64,000 nucleotides of DNA from Flammeovirgaceae bacterium UBA976 (GCA_002292365.1 DBBU01000023.1:32832-96831); one strand, 5' to 3'. Counted from the stretch's first letter, positions 27,287 through 36,363 are shown. The notes: a model not told the origin generated them from the letters alone. Made by a program: numbers and translations.

Positions 27287-28075
27287 TCAAATATATTTTT
27301 CAAAATTATTTAAGGAAACATTGAATGAAAACTTTAATTTCTTTTTAACCCATCGATTGTCAATAATTTTAATAGAAGTTTCTTGTTCATTTATTTGAGG
27401 TGGTGGGCTACCTAGCGCTCTTGAGGCGCGCGAATAAAAATCTTTTCGCGAGGGGTGTTCATTAGCGCAGGCATTAAAAATTTCAGTCCACACTTGATGG
27501 GTGATGATTTTCTTAATAATACCCAGGCAGTCATCAAGGTGAATGAGGTTCACGGGACCGTTTGGATGGGTAAGGACTTTATTGGCAAACCAACGTCCTG
27601 GGTGCCTGCGCTGGTCAAACAGACCCGCAAGTCTGATGATGGTACTTGGATTTTCAGAATTCCGAATGACTTGTTCAATGCCTAAAAGGGGATGCTGTGT
27701 ATCTAAGGCATCTTTTTCATTGATAGGCTCCGTGCTAGGTAAGTATACGGCCGTAGAACTGGTATAAATTATTTTTACAGTCGATGCAAGGGTTTTAATC
27801 AAATATTCGAAAGGCTTTATTTCCTTTATAGGAATCGTAATCACTAGTACATCTGTTTTTAAAAAGTCAATCCACTGAGGCTCCTCTTCAGTCAGTTTGA
27901 TGAGGTATGGGATGATCCCTATGCTCTTCATAACTACCATTTTTTTTGGGGAAGTGGTTGACCCTTTGATCTGATGTCCCTGTTGGACCAATTGCCTGGC
28001 CAAGGGTAAACCCAGCCAACCGCAACCTAGGATGCTGATGCAATAATTGGAATCATTCTTTTTAATTAAGGTCAA
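27287..28075 (-). CDS. NAD(P)-dependent epimerase/dehydratase-like protein (YeeZ type)
   Basis: A 262-aa extended-SDR-like Rossmann protein. The N-terminal dinucleotide motif is GCGWLGLPLARQL at residues about 17-29, and GSTTSPKKM follows. IYTSSTAVYLPS marks the usual SDR Ser/Tyr area but lacks a clear Y-x3-K. This matches the YeeZ/YbjT-type group of unknown substrate. It is the last gene of a three-gene leftward operon (VOC protein, asparaginase-like protein, this one) with gaps of only 9 nt. Confidence 0.8.
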   Translation of the reverse strand: MTLIKKNDSNYCISILGCGWLGLPLARQLVQQGHQIKGSTTSPKKMVVMKSIGIIPYLIKLTEEEPQWIDFLKTDVLVITIPIKEIKPFEYLIKTLASTVKIIYTSSTAVYLPSTEPINEKDALDTQHPLLGIEQVIRNSENPSTIIRLAGLFDQRRHPGRWFANKVLTHPNGPVNLIHLDDCLGIIKKIITHQVWTEIFNACANEHPSRKDFYSRASRALGSPPPQINEQETSIKIIDNRWVKKKLKFSFNVSLNNFEKYI

Positions 28076-28084
28076 GTTCTTTTT

Positions 28085-28579
28085 TTAATAAAAGCGATCT
28101 GTTTTTTCATCTCTTCTGGCTAAATCAACGGACTTAACGATTCCATTCATGGCGATATAGATTCCTTTTTTAAGACTGTTTGCCACTCCAATGGCCGTTC
28201 CAATATTTAAAGCAGCATCACTATTGGTGAATCTTTCGGGCCGCAGGGCACCGGTAAGGATAACCAGTTTTTCGTTTACTTTTTTTTCTAGAAATTGGGC
28301 GGTTTCAATTAAAGTATCGGTGCCATGGGTGATAATAAAAATGGAGGATGCGTGATTTTGGATCAATGCTGCTAACTGATTTCTATCTGCTAGTTCAATT
28401 TCTAAACTGTCTTTTCTGAAAGCCGTGATGATTTCATATTCAAACGAGGGATTCAGTTTTTCCAAAAGGCGCAGGATGGCTGGATCACCTATTTCAAAGG
28501 CCCAACCGTTTCTTGTTTTCGGATAATCTTTGTCAATAGTCCCGCCGGTTTGAATGAAAGTTATTTTTAATGTGCTCAA
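28085..28579 (-). CDS. Single-domain asparaginase-like protein
   Basis: A 164-aa protein matching only the N-terminal domain of type I/II asparaginases: first motif QTGGTIDKD with the nucleophile Thr, second motif IFIITHGTDTLIETAQF with the Thr-Asp pair, and GALRPERFTNSDAALN. Classical asparaginases are about 330 aa with a C-terminal domain, which is missing here. Short stand-alone versions of this domain are common in Bacteroidota and Proteobacteria and may not act on asparagine. It lies mid-operon, 9 nt from both neighbours. Confidence 0.85.
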   Translation of the reverse strand: MSTLKITFIQTGGTIDKDYPKTRNGWAFEIGDPAILRLLEKLNPSFEYEIITAFRKDSLEIELADRNQLAALIQNHASSIFIITHGTDTLIETAQFLEKKVNEKLVILTGALRPERFTNSDAALNIGTAIGVANSLKKGIYIAMNGIVKSVDLARRDEKTDRFY

Positions 28580-28588
28580 TGGATTTGA

Positions 28589-29668
28589 TTAATCTTTGAC
28601 ACGATTGAAAGCAAAGGCTTTAAGCATCCATTTAGGTAAGGGCTTGCTAGCCGTCCTCACTTTTAAATTCAAGTTCCATCCCAGTTTTTTGACAATGGGT
28701 ACTTTGTGGGTTTCGACAAATTCGATGAGGGCTCCATCGGGATCTTCAATGTAAGAAAAGAATCCAGCTGCTTCACCCATATCAAAAGAAGCCCCCTCTT
28801 GAGCGGCGCTGCTGTCAACCGTAAAAGCACATCCCTTGGCTTCGCACTGCTTTCTTAAAGCATCCATGCCGTTTACATCAAAACACAAGTGTATGAATCC
28901 TAAATCGCCCCAAAATCGGTCTTGGAAAATTTTGGTTTTTTCCACGTGTTGGGATTCAAATAGTTCTATTTCACTGGGTCCAAACAATTCTGAAAAGGCG
29001 CCTGCTCTTGCTTGAGAATGTGTGAGAATGGCGCGTTTGTATTTTCCTTCTTTTAGGGGCAGTCCTTGTAGATCGTCATATACATCCTCGCCTTCATAAA
29101 GTATCTGGTCGTAGCCTAAAATATCTTGATAAAAAGAGATAGACTTGGTTAAATCTGTACAGCCAATGGTCACACCATAAGTCGCTCCTGTATGTTTTTT
29201 TTCATTTTTGAACCAGGGTGCCTCTTGCTCTATGACATCAAAAATGTTGCCGTTTGGATCACGGAGATAAAAATGCCAAATTCCTCTAGGATCAATCATT
29301 AACTCACCGATCAAATCCAAACCTTCTGATTTAAAGTATTGGTAAGTCTTTTGGATATTTCGAGTACGTATTTTGACACAAAAAATACCCAGATCTCCTA
29401 ATTGTATTTCTTGTTTGGGTGGTTGAGGAGTACGTTGGGTATACTGCCATATCTCAAAGCCACCACCGCCTTGAAGATTTAGTGCCAACGCAGCATACCT
29501 CTCGCGAGGTTCACCCCCTGTGTAGGGCAGCATATAATTTGCGACAGCTGCATCTTCAAAAACACGAATATCCATACCAAAATATTTACGGTACCATTTC
29601 CACGATTTTTTCACATCGATTACTCCGATGCCTATTTGCTGAATACCACTGAATACCACTAAGCTCAT
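28589..29668 (-). CDS. VOC family protein with two glyoxalase/dioxygenase domains
   Basis: A 359-aa cytoplasmic protein with two vicinal-oxygen-chelate domains: residues about 1-140 (IGVIDVKKSWKWYRKYFGMD to WHFYLRDPNGNIFDVIEQ) and about 150-330 (YGVTIGCTDLTKSISFYQDI to YIEDPDGALIEFVETHK). Conserved Glu residues near the ends of the domains and His in FIHLCFDV are likely metal ligands. The family includes glyoxalase I, extradiol dioxygenases and resistance proteins; the substrate cannot be read. It is the first gene of the three-gene leftward operon and is divergent from dnaX. Confidence 0.85.
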   Translation of the reverse strand: MSLVVFSGIQQIGIGVIDVKKSWKWYRKYFGMDIRVFEDAAVANYMLPYTGGEPRERYAALALNLQGGGGFEIWQYTQRTPQPPKQEIQLGDLGIFCVKIRTRNIQKTYQYFKSEGLDLIGELMIDPRGIWHFYLRDPNGNIFDVIEQEAPWFKNEKKHTGATYGVTIGCTDLTKSISFYQDILGYDQILYEGEDVYDDLQGLPLKEGKYKRAILTHSQARAGAFSELFGPSEIELFESQHVEKTKIFQDRFWGDLGFIHLCFDVNGMDALRKQCEAKGCAFTVDSSAAQEGASFDMGEAAGFFSYIEDPDGALIEFVETHKVPIVKKLGWNLNLKVRTASKPLPKWMLKAFAFNRVKD

Positions 29669-29785
29669 TTTTTTTAAGATTTCGTTGCTACAAAAAAAGG
29701 GCTTTAAAATATCTAATACAAATTCGTAAATTATTATCTAATTCGTCTTTAAATACGACCAATTTTTCATAATATAGCAAGCTAG

Positions 29786-30898
29786 ATGGAGAGTTTTGTT
29801 GTATCGGCAAGGAAATACAGGCCCTTAGGGTTTGAAGAGGTAGTAGGTCAAGTTCATATTACCACTACTTTAAAGAATGCAATTGAGCAAAATCAATTGG
29901 CACAAGCGCTATTGTTTTGTGGTCCTCGAGGGGTTGGAAAAACTACATGTGCCCGAATTTTATCCCGAATGATCAATGGGTTTGAGGCTCAAAATGGGGA
30001 TGCAAATACGGCCAATTTAAATATTTATGAATTAGATGCGGCATCTAATAATTCAGTGGAAGATATTCGCAATTTAATTGATCAGGTGCGCTACCCCCCT
30101 CAGGAAGGTAAATACAAAGTTTATATTATTGATGAGGTGCACATGTTGTCTAATCAGGCCTTCAATGCCTTTTTAAAAACACTCGAAGAACCGCCCTCAT
30201 ATGCTATCTTCATATTGGCTACCACAGAAAAGCACAAAGTTATTTCGACGATCTTGTCAAGATGTCAGATTTATGATTTTAACAACATTGAAATCGAAGA
30301 GATCGTTGGCCAATTAAAAAAAATAGCGAAGAAAGAAGGGATTAGTTATGATGATGATGCCTTGCATTTAATTGCACAGAAGTCAGATGGGGCTTTGCGA
30401 GATGCGTTGTCCATGTTTGATTTGATTGTCACCTTTTCTTTAGACAAAAAAATCACTTATCAAAATACAATCACTCATCTACATATTCTTGATCATGATT
30501 ATTATTTTAAGCTGTTAGATCTTTTTATCGAGCAAAATTTATCTGCAACATTGGTGCTGTTTGATGAAATATTAAAAAAAGGGTTTGATGCGCACAATTT
30601 TCTAATCGGTTTGGCCCAACATTTTAGGAATGTATTGGTATGTCAGAATCCAGCAACCTTAGTCTTGTTAGAAGTTTCGGAGAATGTCAAAAATAAGTTT
30701 AAAGATCAAGCTGAACGGTCATCCACTTCATTTTTGCTTTCGGGATTAAATATGATTAACCTGTGTGATCAGGGTTATAAACAGAGTAAAAATCAAAGGC
30801 TTCACATAGAACTTTGCCTGATGAAGCTGTCCCAACTTGATCGAGCCTTCAAACTTTCAGCACCAGAGGAAGTAGTAAAAAAAAAAGTCTTGACTTAG
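29786..30898 (+). CDS. dnaX: DNA polymerase III gamma subunit (gamma frame of dnaX)
   Basis: This 370-aa frame is the clamp-loader ATPase part of DnaX. Walker A is CGPRGVGKTT (about residue 45), Walker B IIDEVHML, sensor 1 ILATTEKHK and the SRC motif in ILSRCQIYDF; the helical collar follows to about residue 360. The four-Cys zinc module of the E. coli protein is absent and replaced by a short polar stretch before ELDAASNNS, as I recall for this phylum. Right after the collar the frame meets ten A residues (30877-30886), reads V-L-T and stops at TAG 30896-30898. Phylum relatives usually make one protein of about 600 aa, so this product corresponds to gamma. The tau extension is in the -1 frame. 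Confidence 0.95.
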   Translation: MESFVVSARKYRPLGFEEVVGQVHITTTLKNAIEQNQLAQALLFCGPRGVGKTTCARILSRMINGFEAQNGDANTANLNIYELDAASNNSVEDIRNLIDQVRYPPQEGKYKVYIIDEVHMLSNQAFNAFLKTLEEPPSYAIFILATTEKHKVISTILSRCQIYDFNNIEIEEIVGQLKKIAKKEGISYDDDALHLIAQKSDGALRDALSMFDLIVTFSLDKKITYQNTITHLHILDHDYYFKLLDLFIEQNLSATLVLFDEILKKGFDAHNFLIGLAQHFRNVLVCQNPATLVLLEVSENVKNKFKDQAERSSTSFLLSGLNMINLCDQGYKQSKNQRLHIELCLMKLSQLDRAFKLSAPEEVVKKKVLT

Positions 30899-31611
30899 AT
30901 GATCGGTTAATGCCTCATCAAAAAATTGATTCGAAAGAGATAGCTGAGGAAAAAAGAGAAAAGCAGACAGACCAATCGATATCAAAAGAAGCTCCTGATA
31001 CGTCATCTTTTAGTCAAAAAGAAACCTCTTCGATTTTAAATAAAAATAAAACTGAGTCACCCGGAGAGCGTCAAGAGGTCAAGGAAGATGAAAATACTGA
31101 TCCAGTGAAGACAGTGGAATCGGCTGCGCCTTTTTTAGAACCAAAGTCTGACAGCCTATCCCCAACACAGAAAGAAACCCCTTCGATTTTTAAGAAAAAG
31201 AAAGATCACCCACCCAAAAAGAACAAGGAAAAAATACTAAAAAATGAAGAATTTACAGAAGTAGAACTTCAAGAGGCCTGGAAGGGTTTTATCGAATTAC
31301 GAAAAAATAAAGTGGTAAGTGAGATGGAGCGGCTCATTTTTACACGCCAAATAATTAAAAAAGGCATGAATGCTCTTATCGTGTTGAATAGCTCTTTAGA
31401 GTTTGCAATATTGGATCGAATTGAAGTTGAGTTGGTTAATTTTCTAAGGGAAACTTTATCTAATGATCAGATGATTATTCATAAGGAGGTCAAAGATGAT
31501 CCTAAAAAAGACAAACTTTATACCAGCAAGGATAAATACGATTTTATGGTAAAAGAGCAGCCCTTGCTTCAAAAACTAAAGGATAAGTTGGGACTAGATT
31601 TTGAGTATTAG
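30871..31611 (+). CDS. dnaX: Tau-specific extension of DnaX (-1 frame)
   Basis: This frame is open from before the A10 run through 31611 and has no convincing start of its own (the first internal ATG is 30910). It begins with a roughly 120-residue Lys/Glu/Ser-rich linker containing a repeat of QKETxSIxxKxK, then a conserved tail (ELQEAWKGFIELRKNKVVSE to LKDKLGLDFEY) resembling the C-terminal domain of Bacteroidota DnaX. Joined to the gamma frame by one -1 shift it gives a 608-aa tau-sized protein, the length expected for the phylum. Tau C-terminal domains tether the helicase and polymerase. The alternative is a frameshift mutation or an assembly error in the A-run. The stop overlaps the convergent gene by 4 nt. 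Confidence 0.8.
   Translation, partial: SSKKKSLDLDDRLMPHQKIDSKEIAEEKREKQTDQSISKEAPDTSSFSQKETSSILNKNKTESPGERQEVKEDENTDPVKTVESAAPFLEPKSDSLSPTQKETPSIFKKKKDHPPKKNKEKILKNEEFTEVELQEAWKGFIELRKNKVVSEMERLIFTRQIIKKGMNALIVLNSSLEFAILDRIEVELVNFLRETLSNDQMIIHKEVKDDPKKDKLYTSKDKYDFMVKEQPLLQKLKDKLGLDFEY
30877..30886 (+). promoter_or_regulatory. A10 slippery run in dnaX, probable recoding site
   Basis: Ten A residues are read as AAA-AAA-AAA-G in the gamma frame, with TAG 10 nt beyond. A -1 ribosomal slip, or one extra A added by RNA polymerase, moves reading into the frame that continues K-S-L-D-L-D-D-R-L and on to 31611. An AGAGGAAG element lies at 30865-30872. A weak hairpin follows: GATGA (30898-30902) with TCATC (30915-30919), and GG/CC inside around TTAATG. 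The E. coli and Thermus dnaX genes are known precedents for ribosomal and transcriptional slippage. Confidence 0.7.
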
Positions 31612-33338
31612 TTGGGGTAAACTTTGAGCTTGTCTCCGATCATTACTACATCATTGGTGCGCCTGTTGAGTTGCATTAAGTCCTTGACAGTCATATTATG
31701 TTTAACCGCAATACTATAAAAAGATTCTCCTGCTTGCACTGTATAAATATTGAATTTGCTCGCTTTAGGTGGTCCTTTTCGAGTCGAGAAAATATATAAT
31801 TCTTGGCCGATGTTCAAGGCATCATTTTCATTGATTTCATTAAAGGTTCGTAGGTCTTTTACTGACACATCATATTTTTGAGCAATAGACCAGAGCGATT
31901 CTCCTTCCACGACAGCATGAATATTTTTGACTGGCGATATTTTTTTTTTCAATGTTGTAGAGGTTTGAATGATTTTATCTGACTTTTCTCGTAGCTCCTC
32001 AATGTCGATCGTTGCAGCATTCATTTCTTTTTTTTGCTCTTTCTTATGGTATTGAATGGGTGTATTTTTAGGTCTTTTCGCATTGAGCCATAAAACCCTA
32101 TCAATTTCTATTTTTTCATTTGAAGTTAAACGATTCATTGTCATTAATTTATTGAGTCGTAGAGCATAGTTCTGAGAAATGGACCAAAGAGTTTCTGATT
32201 TTTCTACGACATGAAAACCAATTTTGGATTTCGATTTTTTTGACTCGAGATAGTATATAGTATTCGCTTTTATTGGATCTTGAGGCTTGAGATCATTGTA
32301 TTTGATAAGCAGTTTGATTGAAATCCCTGCTTCTGCAGCAAGGGAATTAAGGTTATTAGAATGACCTGATAAAATAACCTTTAAACCATTAAATTTCAGG
32401 CTCTTTGAATTTACATCTAAGAGGCCTGGCACCATTTCAAAAGGATATATTTTTTCTTCAATCTTGGTCCTTTCTACAGCTGGTTTAGGTTCAATCTCTG
32501 CTGCGACTTCGGACAACATTCTGTTTTTTACTTTTTGCTGATAAGGAATCAATACGACATAGGTTTTGTCTTCAGGAATTTCTCCAGTACGGATCCATTT
32601 ATTGTATGTTTTGATCAAATCCACATCAAGTTCAAATTCCTGAGCTATCCAACTTAGATTTTTATTCGCCCCTTTTTTGAATTCAATTAGAGATAAGTTT
32701 TGAGAATGCTGGTCATTGATCCGATCTTGAAAGGCGATTTTATGAGCGATGAACTTCTTCACATACCAATGGGTAGAAGAATTAATTTCTAATTTTCTAG
32801 CGCCATAATTTGATTTATTCATGTATTTGCGAGCACCTCCCATCCCTGCTTGATAGGCAGACATGGCATAAATCCAATTATCTACTAAGAAATTGTGTCT
32901 TTTCAGATACCTTGCAGCTCCACGAGATGAAGCGACGATATTTTTTCTTTCGTCTATCTGTTTATCTACCCGTAAATCTACTTCACGCGCTGTGAAATCT
33001 TTGAATTGCCAAAAACCAACGGCATCAGCAGAAGATACCGCATCCGAGACTAAGCCACTTTCCTGAATAGCAAGGTATTTAAAATCTTCAGGAACCCCTT
33101 CTTCCTTGAAAACGCGTTCTATAATAGGAAAATAAAGCAGCATGCGGTCCACCTTCATTTGATAATACTTAGGACTGCTAGTAAGGGAATTGACTTGCTT
33201 TTGAATCTCAGCCATGACATTTCTAGACAAAACAAGTTTCATGTTACCAAATTCAACTTCTTTGGTAACCACAGGGGTACCATTGGCCAACAGGGTGATT
33301 ACAATCAGAAGGCATATTATGAAGAAATTAATTTTCAT
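31608..33338 (-). CDS. Lytic transglycosylase with three LysM domains (MltD-like)
   Basis: A 576-aa cell-wall enzyme with a signal peptide. Residues about 60-210 hold an SLT domain: catalytic Glu in YLAIQESGLVSDAV, then AVGFWQFKDFTAREV and YAMSAYQAGMGGARKY. Three LysM peptidoglycan-binding repeats follow near residues 375-420, 465-510 and 530-576 (each with a GES or SET-L/F-x-S-I-A core). It would cleave glycan strands to form anhydromuramoyl ends, in the periplasm or outer membrane. Its stop overlaps the tau stop, and its start overlaps the O-methyltransferase stop by 4 nt (ATGA), so it is coupled to that gene. Confidence 0.93.
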   Translation of the reverse strand: MKINFFIICLLIVITLLANGTPVVTKEVEFGNMKLVLSRNVMAEIQKQVNSLTSSPKYYQMKVDRMLLYFPIIERVFKEEGVPEDFKYLAIQESGLVSDAVSSADAVGFWQFKDFTAREVDLRVDKQIDERKNIVASSRGAARYLKRHNFLVDNWIYAMSAYQAGMGGARKYMNKSNYGARKLEINSSTHWYVKKFIAHKIAFQDRINDQHSQNLSLIEFKKGANKNLSWIAQEFELDVDLIKTYNKWIRTGEIPEDKTYVVLIPYQQKVKNRMLSEVAAEIEPKPAVERTKIEEKIYPFEMVPGLLDVNSKSLKFNGLKVILSGHSNNLNSLAAEAGISIKLLIKYNDLKPQDPIKANTIYYLESKKSKSKIGFHVVEKSETLWSISQNYALRLNKLMTMNRLTSNEKIEIDRVLWLNAKRPKNTPIQYHKKEQKKEMNAATIDIEELREKSDKIIQTSTTLKKKISPVKNIHAVVEGESLWSIAQKYDVSVKDLRTFNEINENDALNIGQELYIFSTRKGPPKASKFNIYTVQAGESFYSIAVKHNMTVKDLMQLNRRTNDVVMIGDKLKVYPN

Positions 33339-33973
33339 TTTTTTCTCAGGATCATTAAACCATCACGAATGGGAAGCAATAGATTGTCAACCCTAGCATC
33401 TTGATGAACAAAATTGTTAAATAATTTCAATGACTTTGTTTTTTTATCTATTTCATTTTCATCAATAACTTTTCCGTCCCACAATACATTATCGACAATA
33501 ATAAAACCTCTGGGCTTTAATTTAGGGAGCACCATTTCATAATAGGTCAAATAATTCTCTTTATCGGCATCAATGAATACGAGATCCCAGTAGGCTTCAA
33601 GTTTGGGAATAATTTTAAGTGCATCACCAGTTTTAGTGATAATTTGATGGTTGAACTGTGATTTCGAAAAGTGAGCTTTTGTTTTCGAAGCGATTTCTTC
33701 ATTGATATCAATAGTAGTGATGGTGCCATCTAAGGCCAATCCTTCAGCCAAGCAGAGGGTCGCATAGCCTGTGAAGGTTCCAATTTCAAGAATTTGTTGA
33801 GGTCGCAGCATATGGCTTATAAAGGAGAGGAGTCTTCCTTGAAAATGGCCACTGAGCATCCTTGGATTTAAAACGTGAAGATGGGTATCTCTGGTAATTT
33901 CTTTTAACAAGGGGTCTTCAGTTGAACTATTGGCCTCTACATATTGCTTGATTTTTATCGGAAGGAAATCCAT
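33335..33973 (-). CDS. SAM-dependent O-methyltransferase
   Basis: A 212-aa class I methyltransferase of the catechol/caffeoyl-CoA O-methyltransferase-like family. SAM motif I is ILEIGTFTGYATLCLAEGL (about residues 63-81), acidic motif TTIDINEE, and the metal-binding VFIDADKENYLTYYE and GFIIVDNVLWDGKV follow. It methylates a small hydroxylated molecule of unknown identity. It lies between the M16 peptidase (21 nt upstream) and the transglycosylase (4-nt overlap) in a leftward operon. Confidence 0.9.
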   Translation of the reverse strand: MDFLPIKIKQYVEANSSTEDPLLKEITRDTHLHVLNPRMLSGHFQGRLLSFISHMLRPQQILEIGTFTGYATLCLAEGLALDGTITTIDINEEIASKTKAHFSKSQFNHQIITKTGDALKIIPKLEAYWDLVFIDADKENYLTYYEMVLPKLKPRGFIIVDNVLWDGKVIDENEIDKKTKSLKLFNNFVHQDARVDNLLLPIRDGLMILRKK

Positions 33974-33994
33974 AATTTAAATCTAATAGATTAA

Positions 33995-35227
33995 TTAATG
34001 AGGCATAAAAGTCAATGAACTCATTTGGTCAACCTGTAATGCCTCCTCGGCGATTTCTCTAAGTTCGAGGGCAGTGATGAGGTTAATTTTTTTAAAAACT
34101 TCATCCAGAGATGGGATTTTATTTAGGTCCAAAAGGCTTTTTGCCATCATCAACATCATGGCATTATTATTTTCTTCAGACATAGCCATCTGCCCTTTAA
34201 GTTGCCCTTTGGCAGCACGAAGTTGCCCTTCACTAAGTGTTTGATTTCTAAGTTTCTTTATTTCTTTTAGAACCAGCGCTTTACTCCGTTTGAAATTGGC
34301 GGGGACCGTCGCAAAACCAATACTGAAAAGTCCAATATCCGTGTAAGATAAGAATTGGGCCTCCACTCCGTAAACAAATCCGTGTTTTTCTCGAAGGCTC
34401 AAGTTTAATCTTGAGTTCATAGCGGGCCCACCTAGAATATTCGTTAATAAATAAAAAGGAATGCGTTTGGGATCATGTAGGCTGTAAGTAGGCAATCCCA
34501 TAAGGTGGTGTACTTGTGAGATTTCTCTATTTTTTGACTGATGATGGGCTTGATAATCATTAAAAACAGGCCTTTTTTGGATACCCAATTGCGCTTCTAG
34601 AGGAGCCAAATGCTTATTTATTAATCGATCTATTTTTTTTGAAGAAATATTACCTAGACTTGAAAATACGATTTTCTCGAAATTAACATGGGCTTTAATA
34701 AATTGGATAAAATCAGCTTTTGAGATGGATTTGACCGATTGCTCCGTTCCTAAAATATTACCTCCCAAAGGGTGCTCATGGAAGATGATTTCATCAAATT
34801 CATCCATAATGGCATCTTCAGGAGTGTCTTGATACATGGACATTTCTTCAAGAATCACTTGGCGTTCCTTTTCAATCTGTTTCTCAGGAAAAGCTGAATT
34901 AAATACAATATCAATCAGGAGCTCAACGGCTTTTTCTATGTGAATATCTAAAATAGAGGTATAAAAGCAAATTTTCTCTTTTGTGGTGTATGCATTGAGT
35001 TCTCCTCCAAGTGATTCCAATCTATTGATAATATGGAATGATTTTCTTTTATGAGTTCCTTTGAAGGCCATGTGTTCCCAGAAATGGGCAATGCCTTTCT
35101 GGGTACTGTCTTCATCTCTACTACCAATATCCAGCATGATGCCGACATGGGCAATTTTGGTGTGATTGATTTCTTTATGAATGGTTCTTACCCCGTTGGA
35201 TAATTCGCTGTAATGATATTCCTGCAT
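33995..35227 (-). CDS. M16 family zinc metallopeptidase
   Basis: A 410-aa pitrilysin/insulinase-type peptidase of the processing-peptidase-like short form. The inverted zinc motif H-F-W-E-H appears in IAHFWEHMAFKGTHKR (about residues 47-62), and the downstream Glu ligand region is ILEEMSMYQDTPEDAIMDEF. The C-terminal half has the typical NILGGPAMNSRLNLSLREK. No signal peptide is seen, so it is likely cytoplasmic. First gene of the leftward operon with the O-methyltransferase and transglycosylase; divergent from the GT9 gene. Confidence 0.93.
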   Translation of the reverse strand: MQEYHYSELSNGVRTIHKEINHTKIAHVGIMLDIGSRDEDSTQKGIAHFWEHMAFKGTHKRKSFHIINRLESLGGELNAYTTKEKICFYTSILDIHIEKAVELLIDIVFNSAFPEKQIEKERQVILEEMSMYQDTPEDAIMDEFDEIIFHEHPLGGNILGTEQSVKSISKADFIQFIKAHVNFEKIVFSSLGNISSKKIDRLINKHLAPLEAQLGIQKRPVFNDYQAHHQSKNREISQVHHLMGLPTYSLHDPKRIPFYLLTNILGGPAMNSRLNLSLREKHGFVYGVEAQFLSYTDIGLFSIGFATVPANFKRSKALVLKEIKKLRNQTLSEGQLRAAKGQLKGQMAMSEENNNAMMLMMAKSLLDLNKIPSLDEVFKKINLITALELREIAEEALQVDQMSSLTFMPH

Positions 35228-35330
35228 CTGTCGATTAAGCTTAAGTATTGTAACTAAAATATTTTATTCTCTTTTTTAGTTCCTTGGAATAATTGTTTTT
35301 GGATCACTGGATTGATTAATTTAGCTGATT

Positions 35331-36317
35331 ATGAGACCAAATCGCATACTCATTATTCAAACTGCTTTCATTGGAGACGTGGTTCTTGCCATGCCTTTGA
35401 TTGCGCAAATGCACTTGTTTTCCTCAAAAGTAGCTATAGATTTTTTGGTTAGGAAAGGAAATGAAAGCTTACTTGCCGAAGATGCAAGAATACAAAACAT
35501 TTTGACTTGGGACAAAAAGGAGAAAATTAAGAATTTAATTAAACTGATAAGAGAAGTTAGAAAAGTAAACTATGATGTAATCATTAATGTTCAAAGGTTT
35601 TATTCTATGGGTTTACTGACCCTATTGGCCCATGCTAAAGTCAAAATAGGATTCGATAAAAATCCCTTTTCTTGGAGTTTTGATCATGCCATTGCCCATT
35701 CATTGACGGACCAAGTTCATGAGGTGGATAGAAATTTGGAATTATTGAAGCCCTTAGGTATCCTAGCTAAGTTGAAGCCAAAATTACAGGTGAGTAAAGC
35801 TACGTTTGCCTCTATTGAAAAGTATAAAAAAATACCCTATATTACGGTTGCACCAGCTTCCATATGGAAAACTAAGCAGTTTCCAGCACATAAGTGGATT
35901 GCTTTTATTAAAGCTATTGAATTCCAGTTGGCCATTTATATCATTGGTGGTCCTGATGATAAGAAACTAGGAAATGAGATCCAAAAACAAACCCATTCGG
36001 GCGTAGTAAATCTATGCGGGACCTTAAATTTATTACAATCGGCTGCCCTGATGGAAGGTGCTTTGATGAATTATATGAATGACTCAGCACCCATGCATTT
36101 GGCATCCGCCATGAATGCTCCGACCACGGCGATATTTTGTTCAACCATTCCAGCGTTTGGTTTCGGTCCATTGGCCGATGATCGCACGGTCATAGAGAGT
36201 GATCAAAAATTAACTTGCCGGCCCTGTGGGATCCATGGATCCAAGGACTGTCCTGAAAAACATTTTGATTGTGCCGAGAAAATCCCAGTAAAATCACTTA
36301 TAGCACGTCTTCCTTAG
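35331..36317 (+). CDS. Glycosyltransferase family 9 (heptosyltransferase-like)
   Basis: A 328-aa GT-B enzyme of the ADP-heptose:LPS heptosyltransferase type. The N-terminus RILIIQTAFIGDVVLAMPLI holds the acceptor-side Asp region, and VAPASIWKTKQFPAHKW and NDSAPMHLASAMNAPTTAIF form the nucleotide-sugar-binding part. It probably adds a heptose or related sugar to the LPS core at the inner membrane. A Cys-rich end (CRPCGIHGSKDCPEKHFDC) is common in this family. It precedes pepP by 46 nt. Confidence 0.9.
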   Translation: MRPNRILIIQTAFIGDVVLAMPLIAQMHLFSSKVAIDFLVRKGNESLLAEDARIQNILTWDKKEKIKNLIKLIREVRKVNYDVIINVQRFYSMGLLTLLAHAKVKIGFDKNPFSWSFDHAIAHSLTDQVHEVDRNLELLKPLGILAKLKPKLQVSKATFASIEKYKKIPYITVAPASIWKTKQFPAHKWIAFIKAIEFQLAIYIIGGPDDKKLGNEIQKQTHSGVVNLCGTLNLLQSAALMEGALMNYMNDSAPMHLASAMNAPTTAIFCSTIPAFGFGPLADDRTVIESDQKLTCRPCGIHGSKDCPEKHFDCAEKIPVKSLIARLP

Positions 36318-36363
36318 TGTTTTGATTAATGTCAAATAAATTATAAACTTAGATTCAAGTATC

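Noticed and set aside
30877..30886. Treating the dnaX frame break as a plain assembly error
   Set aside because: The break falls on A10, in the same gene and at the same domain boundary (end of the collar) where recoding is known in other bacteria, and the tail frame is clean. An error remains possible and is stated as the main alternative.
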